Shown in pieces: positions 57,058 to 64,000 of a stretch of 64,000 nt of DNA (its first letter is position 1; each line of letters begins with the position of its first letter). This DNA comes from Morinoia aosen (taxonomy: Eukaryota; Arthropoda; Malacostraca; Amphipoda; Talitridae), in contig CM059564.1 in assembly GCA_030386875.1 (NCBI GenBank), forward strand, positions 70,327,436-70,391,435, written 5' to 3'. A program made the translations under genes and the position numbers. The notes beneath the pieces were generated by a model, which made no database searches, was not told the origin of the DNA, and saw only the letters and a program-made list of their open reading frames with translations.

Positions 57058-57336
57058 TTAGAACATCTTTGTCGTGCAATTAAGGGAGGCTAAAACTTTC
57101 TTATATAATAATAATAATATGATATGAGGCGTAGGTTCTTCGGTAAGTTCTTCTTCAAAAGGTGTGGTCCTTGGCACACGTCCTAGCATTACTCCGTGAA
57201 AAGGATTGTCCATCACTACGACTGTGATCTTGCCTCGATAGTATGGGCAGTTGAGTTTTATGTTGGCTAATGACGCTTCAAAAGTTTGGCTGCCAGGCGC
57301 CAGCTCATTTGATGGTGATTTTGCTTTTGGATGCAA
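57058..57336 (-). pseudogene. Gypsy-like protease C-terminal fragment
   Basis: IKLNCPYYRGKITVVVMDNP followed by FHGVMLGRVP resembles the end of the retropepsin region before RT in Gypsy-type pol (C-P-Y-x-x-G-x-x-x-A-V-V-x-x-N-P ... D-x-x-L-G-x-(V/I)-P). The catalytic D-S/T-G is not seen in this frame, and frames change on both sides. Sequence further 3' (to about 56860) is charged and may be the pre-RT linker. Confidence 0.55.
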
Positions 57337-57706
57337 TTTGTTCTAACACTAGAGTTTTCTTTACAAATACGGCTCAATGGCTCCTCCGTCCAGCAAGATT
57401 TCGACTGGTTGGTCATTGAGTTTGCCCTGGCACTTTCTCAAATCTCCCAATAATAGTCTGGTTGTATCTGCAGCATGATTGCATTCAACTGGTGGCTGGG
57501 TATATCCTGGGGACTCCTCTTCGAAATTATTTATACGGGCAGTAGGTTTTCCACGCCTCCTTCGTTTCGAGGAGAGTTGTTTTGATGTGAGTGCGGGTTT
57601 AGTTCTCAGAACTGCGCACGAGAATGATTTGGGTCTTCTTTATGAAGACCACAGTAGAAATATCTCCAGCTTATCGGTGGACGGTTGAAATGGTTGGGTC
57701 TCCCTC

Positions 57707-58279
57707 CTACATGAGTTGATTCAGTTGTTCTTGCTCGATACTGGAAATTTTGAATCTGAGGAGATGAAGGTCGATACTGGAAATTTTGATTACGGGAAGG
57801 TGAAGGTCGGTAGTTTCCGGTTGCGAGATTAGAGGATAGATTCGCTTGTGAATTTTGAAAGGTTTTCCCGTTGAAGATTCATCACTGTCGTTTTTGTTAC
57901 TCGATGGACGGCTCTCGCTCAGTTTGTGGAGAGTTGTACGGGGTCGGGCTTGTAGAAAATTGTCTTCTTGTTTAGCTAGCGTCACTAAGGTGTTACTGTT
58001 TCTGTCTTTTAGTTGAGTACCCAGGAAAAACGGTAAACTGGAGTAGATCCTATCCATGGGCATAAAGTTTTTCGATTGGTTGTAGTCTTCTTCTACTTGG
58101 ATCCCGGTAAGCCATTCGTTAAGTGTTTGTTCTAACCTCCTAATAGATCGGATCATGTTATCTCCTTCCTCGAATTTCAGATCAAAGAAGTTACTATGCA
58201 ATCTCGCGGGAGTTATCTTGTGGGACTCCAGCAATAGATTTTTAATTTTTCTAAGTTGGTAGCGGTCGACAGCGGGCAT
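57707..58279 (-). pseudogene. Gypsy-like gag, central part
   Basis: 190 codons with RSIRRLEQTLNEWLTGIQVE and TLVTLAKQEDNFLQAR, typical of the Retrotrans_gag region (capsid-like, helical), followed by a basic S/N-rich tail. It follows the gag N-terminal frame (58337-58695) after a break of about 60 bases. No zinc knuckle was seen. Confidence 0.6.
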
Positions 58280-58336
58280 TGTATGGATGAGTCGTTTTTC
58301 TTTGGCAGTTACTAAGTTTTCTAGCGCAATAATTTA

Positions 58337-58695
58337 TTACAGCCTCAAATTCAGTGTATTGCTGTAGGTCTCAAAACGCTGCAAAAATTCTTGAATACCA
58401 TCTTGCTCAGGGTTAAATGAAGCGATATCAGGTATTTTAAATAGCTCGGCTTCTGATGCCCTCGGCTGGTTGAATTGCTGGAGATGGATTTCATGCTCTC
58501 GTTGAGCTTGTCTCTCTTCGATTTCTTGAGCTCTTGAATGGTCTTCGCTTTCTTGAACTCTTTCTTCTTTCCCTCTTTCTCTCGTTCTGCGTTTCCTCTT
58601 TCTCTCTCCCATTCTGCTTGCTCTATCACTTGTAGTCGGTGGAGGAAGATCTCACGGTAGTTTGGTTGCTCCGGAGTGAGGCCTAGTGCAGTCAT
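58337..58695 (-). pseudogene. Gypsy-like gag, N-terminal part (two overlapping frames)
   Basis: TALGLTPEQPNYREIFLHRL starts in one frame. A charged coiled-coil-like stretch of E, R, K and Q follows, and the frame changes near 58600 into a second that gives FKIPDIASFNPEQDGIQEFL and ends at 58337. One frameshift therefore separates start and end. Confidence 0.6.
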
Positions 58696-58803
58696 GTTCT
58701 CTCGTGCGCGTTGAACACAATCTTTCCTTTTAGATTTTTTTTGCTTAGATTATCAGGAATTCGAGTTCCTTTACGGGCGCCAAACTGATACATAATATGG
58801 ATG

Positions 58804-58821
58804 GTCCCTGTTCGGGCTCCA
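58804..58821 (-). promoter_or_regulatory. tRNA-Lys-type primer binding site, copy 2
   Basis: Minus strand TGGAGCCCGAACAGGGAC, one change from the complement of tRNA-Lys 3' end, in the same context as the other two copies. Confidence 0.75.
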
Positions 58822-58966
58822 CCTTTTTGATAAGTATTATTTCGGAGGTTAACAATGTCCCTTGCCCTTGGGTTACCCAAGGTCTCTAGCTTCAGCAACC
58901 AACTACCTTCAGGTATCCCTATGACCAGGGATATTATTAACTTCCAAATAATACTTATCAAAAATG

Positions 58967-58984
58967 TGGCACCCGAACAGGGAC
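58967..58984 (+). promoter_or_regulatory. tRNA-Lys-type primer binding site, copy 3
   Basis: TGGCACCCGAACAGGGAC, one change from the complement of tRNA-Lys 3' end. It lies head to head with copy 2, only about 145 bases away. Confidence 0.75.
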
Positions 58985-58998
58985 CATTCATATTTTCT

Positions 58999-60887
58999 AT
59001 CAATCATGAATTAATTGGTGCGAATCCAGGGAAAAGCTAATTGTTTTTTAGAAAATGTATTCGTTGCTAGCATAGGAAAAACTTTTTTCTTCAATGAAGC
59101 GTCGCAAAGGTAGTGGTTAAAGTTACAGAATAAAAGTTTATATTATAAAAATGAATTGCTTTTGTGACCAATATACTCCGATTATTAGCGGCGACGGGAG
59201 ATTGAAATAAGAGAACAATAATTGCGAATTATTATTATTATATTCCTGGTTTTACCACCGCAGCCGCACAAGTGTTGATCTCAGCAGTGATACTACCCAT
59301 TCCTCCAACCGGCAAAATAATTGCGAAACATATTCGGGAATATTAAGCTACACCTAATTTTCACGTAGTAGAAGTACATGCAATTTTCAACGTCGGAATG
59401 TAGTTGACGTAAGCCCCCAAAACACGTATTGAAACTGAGAGTGGGTTTCCTCGTATGGGTGCATTTTTTTCAAATCGTTCGGAGACACATTGCACTACAG
59501 ACATAACACGGTTTATAAACCTCTAACTGCAAGTAATATTCTGAAACAAGATGTGCTGTTTATAAACAGTATTCATGGTTATTACCAATTATTAGCGTCA
59601 CAAGATAAAAGATGCAACAGCTCATCTGGTGATTAGATTTAGCGAATATTCACTTGTAATAGCTATATCTAAACAAGGGGAAAGTGAAACTGCTGAGCAT
59701 TGCGGTCGGCTTAAAAGAATGTTTCTCAAGAGCTCACCGTACTTCGCTAAGCGTGAAGATGTGATAAGATCCAATTTCCAGCGACTGTTAAACAAATTAT
59801 TTTGCCGTAAATAAATCACTTTACGATAAACTTGCACTTTTTTTAGATGAACTTCTAGTTTTGTGAGCCCTTCCTAGAGGTATAAACTGTAATGCGGGTG
59901 CAGGATTAACCGAAATGGGGTTTCGGGACGCTCTAAATAAACACTCACTAAATAAAGGATTGTTTAGTTTAATTTGCATGCTCGTTTTAGTAAGGAATAG
60001 GAATTTTACATTTGAATTAAAACGAAACAACACCTAGTTAATCATCAGATTTCTCTACATTTTATATCAAAAAAATTTCGTCCAAGCCCAAGACATCAAG
60101 AAACATTTTTCCAAAATGCTGACAACAATCGCAAATGAAAATAAGCTCAGCCAAAATTTTATTATCAATGATTGCTAAATAGGATATTTCATGTCAGGCC
60201 AACAATAAACAGTAATTAACGAAATACTTAAGCCCAGGGAAACACTGAAGCATAAAAATAATTTTGAGCACTTTATTTACCACAAGTGATACAACCATAG
60301 ATTGTATCTTTAGTTTATTACTATGGACAAATTTGAGTGTAGCTATTTGTGAGCCTGAAAAGTTCAGTGACTTCTGGGGCATCCTATCACCAATGCTATT
60401 TTAAGGTGTGCAGTTATGTTTAACTTAAGTTTTTTAGCCTAGGGGCATACTAGACTGATCAATAAATTGATTTTCTCATGAATCGATCTTTAATTTTTAT
60501 AAAAATAGTCTATATGGACAAGACGGGAACAATACATTCTTGAAAAAAATTACTAGCTTACTTAATATCTATGTCATTAATCATGACAAATCACCTTATC
60601 AAGATGAGTCATTTAGGAGAAGAAACTGACTTGATTACCTTATTGTGCTTAATATTTCGATGGGAAGAAAGACCCAAGATTCGTTTTGAAAGCTTTGTAA
60701 AAACTTTTTCCACATGTCTCAGCAAAGATCGCATTGCAACGCTTAGTTCCAATGAAGAGTATACTGTGTTGCATGTAACCGAGATTTTGAATGATAAGGA
60801 AGTATGAAGTTACTTCTATTTCAGGTTAAATTATCATGATGTTCAGTTTTTGCAGTAAATAATTGTTTCAAATCTCTGTCGCCATCA
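58999..60887. other. Intergenic with one small retro-insertion
   Basis: Apart from the TAA-tailed insert at 59229-59315, no gene or repeat was recognised. Open frames at 59629-59814 and 60571-60807 show no known domain. Confidence 0.45.
59217..59327 (-). mobile_element. 5'-truncated TAA-tailed retro-insertion with 12-bp target duplication
   Basis: AATAATTGCGAA lies at 59217-59228 and 59316-59327. The 87 bases between, read on the minus strand, match the TAA-tailed piece at 3676-3737 (ATCACTGCTGAGATCAACAC ... GGAATATAATAATAATAA) and extend it 5' by about 25 bases. The clean long duplication and tail show retrotransposition of a short 3' fragment. Confidence 0.85.
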
Positions 60888-61245
60888 TTAATTTTTGTAA
60901 ACTTTTGCATGAATTAACTCGAGTATTCTTAAACTTTTGAATGAATCATATGTAGTAGCATTACATTTTCTTTCTTTACTGCTCTTATTTTTTTGCGTCC
61001 CCAAAAAAGAAAATTGGTCTTATTTTTATCAGTTCTTTCCCAAGCTTCTATTCCGTATTGTAGATATGGTGAAAATTATCATTCGATAAAGTATTTATAA
61101 ATCTTCTTACGGCAATACATTTTCTACTTTATGAAGAATTCGAACGGATTTTGATAATTTATTACTGATTTGCGAAATATACTTTTTGAATGTCAGATGT
61201 TTATCCAATGTTATGCCCAGGAACTTAAATCCATGAACGAAACCT
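60888..61245 (-). pseudogene. Relic of a LINE reverse transcriptase C-terminus
   Basis: Minus strand: KFLGITLDKHLTFKKYISQI followed by SNKLSKSVRILHKVENVLP, then after a frame change PYLQYGIEAWERTDKN, then after another YDSFKSLRILELIHAKVYKN. These match in order the well-known 3' part of Jockey/I/RTE-type RT proteins (F-L-G-(V/I)-x-(L/I)-D, K-L-S-K, Y-G-I-x-x-W). Multiple frameshifts, dead and 5'-truncated. Confidence 0.7.
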
Positions 61246-62529
61246 TAACATCCAATACCTCCGGCGAAAATCTTAAACCATAGTGTGACGTGTGGGAAAA
61301 ATAGCATTCGTGTAAATGAGACAAATGAGACAAATGTAAATGAGACAGCATAGCGTTTGTCTAATTTTGATTAGAGAGAAACAACGTTGGAAAAAGTTAA
61401 TTATAATTTCAAGATTGGAAAGGAAAGCTGAAGAATACACGATAAAATTTTGGCAAGAGTGTTTTGCATTACGTACGAAAAACCTAGGTCAAAATAGTTG
61501 CGAGCACAGGGGCGTCACGACTGTTCCAAGTGGGCTTTTAAGATGAATGAAAATGGTTTCTATAATCACCAAATCGCCAGATTACTCCGAGCTAAGATTC
61601 GAAATAGGCCTTGAGCATAGTTATCACAATTATCACAGTCACATTTATCGGTGTTTTTTTTTAGTCTTATTGTGAGGTTGATTTGCAACGAGCCAGTTAG
61701 TGCAAGAAGACACATACCGATGCTCAGCAGTGAGCGCGCCTACATGACGACTAGTTGCACTGCAATACGAGCTTCACACTCAGTGGTACCAATACACTTC
61801 ATTGCTGAGTATCATAGGGAAATCTGGTTCGTCTCAGTTCACAAACTTTTTAAGTTGAGGCAATGCGATAGATATTTTTAACAGCTATACAAGGGTAAAA
61901 TTTGCTAGTAATTTGTAATGAATGTTTACGCATTACATCGTAAAACTTAAAATCCTTGTACAGTAGACAAAAGTAAGTGATTCTTCTAGATTCAAAAAAT
62001 ACTTGGCTTCAGTGTCTGCTGTTACCTTTTCCTCTTCAGGAAAACACGCAGCGAACGAGAATATGTAAGTTATCATTGCGTAAAAACAATTTTACAGGAA
62101 ATTAATACCTTAAGTGAGTGGTATTTAGCACTGGTAAACAAGCTATAGACATCCTACATGGTGCTGTCTATTTCTAAAGTAGTCTTTTATATGCTGAACT
62201 CCAATGTTAAAACTATTTTGCCATATCACGTCCGGTTTTAAAATATAGAAGAAAATTAGTTTCCAAGAAACATAGTCATCCCATTTTTTCACTCCCACGC
62301 TTTTAGTAATTTTCCATGCAACTACACACAATATTAGCATAGTCTATAAAAATATGCTTGAGGTAATGAATCAAAACATTTTACGTTTGAATTTAAATAT
62401 ATTTCATTTGTTTGTTTTATCTGTCTAAAGAGATGTTATGGCGTCTATATAGGTTGCATAAATTCTCCAAAACGGTTTTGTTATGTGTCCGGCTATCCAA
62501 CAGACTAATCCTATCGGAAGACTTTCACA
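61246..62529. other. Intergenic, unassigned
   Basis: Includes a short ATGAGACAAATGAGACAAATG direct repeat near 61317. Open frames 61340-61546 and 61651-61881 have no recognised domain. Confidence 0.45.
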
Positions 62530-64000
62530 CCATTTTTGAAGAAACGGTATGAAGTATACACTGCTTCACAAGTGGAAACTGGCAAATCTTGGGCACCACA
62601 GTTCATGTTTGACATGTGCAGCAACTTGCGCAGTTGGATAAGGAAAGCGGAGAAGAACAATCATATGGCATTCGGAGTTCCTTTAATATGGTATGAGTCG
62701 AGTAACACTCCATAGACGGTTTTTTTGTTGACTGTTTAAATGTCGCTGGTTTTTCTTACAAAACTCGTGGATTTGTGCAGTATACAGACATTTACTCAGT
62801 TTATACGCATGATTCTGAAAGTCTTCCGATACCAAAAGCTCCTTCAGAATAAACAGTTGGTGAAGAAATGCAAGCAGAAAGTTCTCTTTTATCTTCCAGC
62901 AACATATCGACCCGACCCTGACTACCAAACCAAAGAAGTACTTCATTTAATGAATAATGTCGATATTTCTGACCTCGTACGGGACCTGACAAATGGTCAA
63001 GCTGAACTGCACGGTTCACGCCTTAAAAAAATTAATTTACTTTCATTAAGGGTAACCACTTCACATTTTTGCCACACACAACAAATTTTTGTGAAATTCT
63101 TTGAAATGAGTGACAATATATTTGTTACAGTTCGGAAGTTGAAGGTGTCAAGTGTGAAATAGGATACAAAATTGAAGCACGGCGGTTGTTCATCGACTCA
63201 TCTAAAACAAGTTTGAAATTACTATTTTTTCTCAATGGAAACAAATGTGCAATACTCCTTTTTGGATATTCTATTCACCTTAATTAAAGAAACGTATAAA
63301 ACTATGTCGCTACTTCTTGAAAAATATGGTCGAAAACAATACGAGTATCTGCAGTGATTTTAAAGTTATTACCGTTCTAGTGAATGCAGGCAGATACACC
63401 AAATACTATATCACCTGCGAGGAACACAGTAGAGATGAAAGCCACACTAGGTAAAACAGAGTTTGTAAATTAAAGGGAGATTGCAGCCAGGAAATAAAAA
63501 ATGTCCTTCGATTGCCGTTGATCGACTGTGATAAAGTTCTTATGTCATATTTCACATTAGGCTGGAGCTCATGAAGATTTTCGTGAAGGCACTAGACAAC
63601 GACTCAGATGTTTTTCGGTACATGAGAAACATTTCCAGAGTTGAGTTGTTCGAAATGGAAATATGGTGAATTCATAGGTCTTCAAATAAGGAAGGTAATC
63701 TTTAACACACTTCGAAGACTTATTATATGATAGTAAAATAAATCAATGAGGGGCATTCAAATCAGTTGAGGCCAATTTCCTTGGAAATCATAAATCTGTT
63801 GACAACCTAATTGTTGTGAACTGCATCAGTGCATACAAACAGTTGGGTCCCAACATGCTCCTCAAAATTTCTTCGTCGACTCTCATCTTGACTTCTTTCT
63901 CGAACACCTAGGTTCAATCAGTGACGAACACAGTGAACGTTTTCACGTGGACATATCTTAGATGGAGTCACGGTAATTAAGGTCGATAGAGTGCGGCAAT
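62530..64000 (+). pseudogene. Broken copy of a multi-copy arthropod protein family, running off the window
   Basis: In order, with frame changes: RYEVYTASQVETGKSWAP, LRSWIRKAEKNNHMAFGVPL, DISDLVRDLTNGQAELHGSR, WRLFIDSSKTSLKLLF, a GRYTKYYITCEEHSRD-like block, KIFVKALDNDSDVFRYMRN, EFIGLQIRKV, FLGNHKSVDNLIV, and near the end SVTNT-type sequence corresponding to D-E-H-x-E-R-F-H. I recognise this series as a large family of uncharacterised proteins (W-R-E-P, D-L-x-R-D-L-x-L-S-K-x-x-A-E-L-L-G-S-R-L, G-Y-T-K-Y, G-x-Q-I-R) found in many copies in insects, and probably carried by mobile elements. Function unknown. At least six frame changes or stops, so dead. Confidence 0.68.

Larger units (their letters stand above)
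56005..58998. mobile_element. Rearranged cluster of partial copies of a second Gypsy-like retroelement
   Basis: At least four fragments of one family lie in both orientations: a + strand 5' end with primer site and gag start (56005-56261), a - strand gag fragment (56262-56776), a - strand 5' end through gag and protease (about 57058-58850), and another + strand 5' end (58862-58998). The first and third form a long inverted repeat around 2 kb; the third and fourth meet head to head near 58855. No RT or integrase is present. LTR borders could not be fixed. Confidence 0.7.

Noticed and set aside
57101-57125. Third TAA-tailed retro-insertion
   Set aside because: Only a short ATAATAATAATA run, without the GTGCGGCTGCGG body seen in the other two.
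62740-63162. 140-codon open frame at 62740 as an intact gene
   Set aside because: It mixes out-of-frame sequence with only part of a recognisable family; the family blocks continue in other frames on both sides.

Overview
This window is eukaryotic and most probably from an insect. It is AT-rich, gene-poor and full of transposable elements. It carries one recognisable host gene, an insect gustatory-receptor-family (Gr, 7tm_7) chemoreceptor, split into four exons over about 17.3 kb (9982-27327, + strand) and joined by three phase-0 introns with standard splice sites. A TTAGG-like interspersed repeat block (arthropod telomere motif, degenerate here) fits an insect. I cannot name the species.

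Layout. 1-1292: tandem satellite with a 43-bp unit. 2754-3749: a foldback MITE with a 7-bp target duplication, a tRNA-derived SINE-like unit, and a tiny 5'-truncated TAA-tailed insertion. 6706-7200: GA-rich tract followed by GGTTA-type repeats. 9982-27327: the Gr gene. Intron 2 is 7.4 kb and intron 3 is 8.4 kb. Intron 3 holds two direct copies of a DNA-transposon-like repeat, one with a transposase relic and the other carrying a 229-bp insertion with a 12-bp target duplication.

30705-47446 is a three-level nest. A Ty3/Gypsy LTR retrotransposon on the minus strand (30710-47441, two 326-327 bp LTRs, 5-bp duplication ACCTC) is interrupted by a CR1/L2-like non-LTR retrotransposon on the plus strand (33881-45870). 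That element is in turn interrupted inside its reverse-transcriptase domain by a PIF/Harbinger-type DNA transposon (39929-42786, 46-bp terminal inverted repeats, transposase and MADF-type genes, both broken). All three are damaged. The non-LTR element is the most unusual object: its ORF2 appears to begin with an OTU-like cysteine protease domain, in frame with the endonuclease and reverse transcriptase and separated from them by one TGA. Its start codon overlaps the ORF1 stop as ATGA.

47447-64000 is mostly non-coding with relics: a Penelope-like coding remnant with a downstream hammerhead-like hairpin (50400-51307), a small dispersed repeat (53378-53492 and 56331-56441), a rearranged cluster of partial copies of a second Gypsy-like element with three tRNA-Lys-type primer binding sites (56005-58998), a second TAA-tailed truncated insertion with a 12-bp duplication (59229-59315), a reverse-transcriptase 3' relic (60888-61245), and a broken copy of a multi-copy arthropod protein family that runs off the window end (62530-64000). 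No tRNA gene, rRNA gene or CRISPR array was seen.
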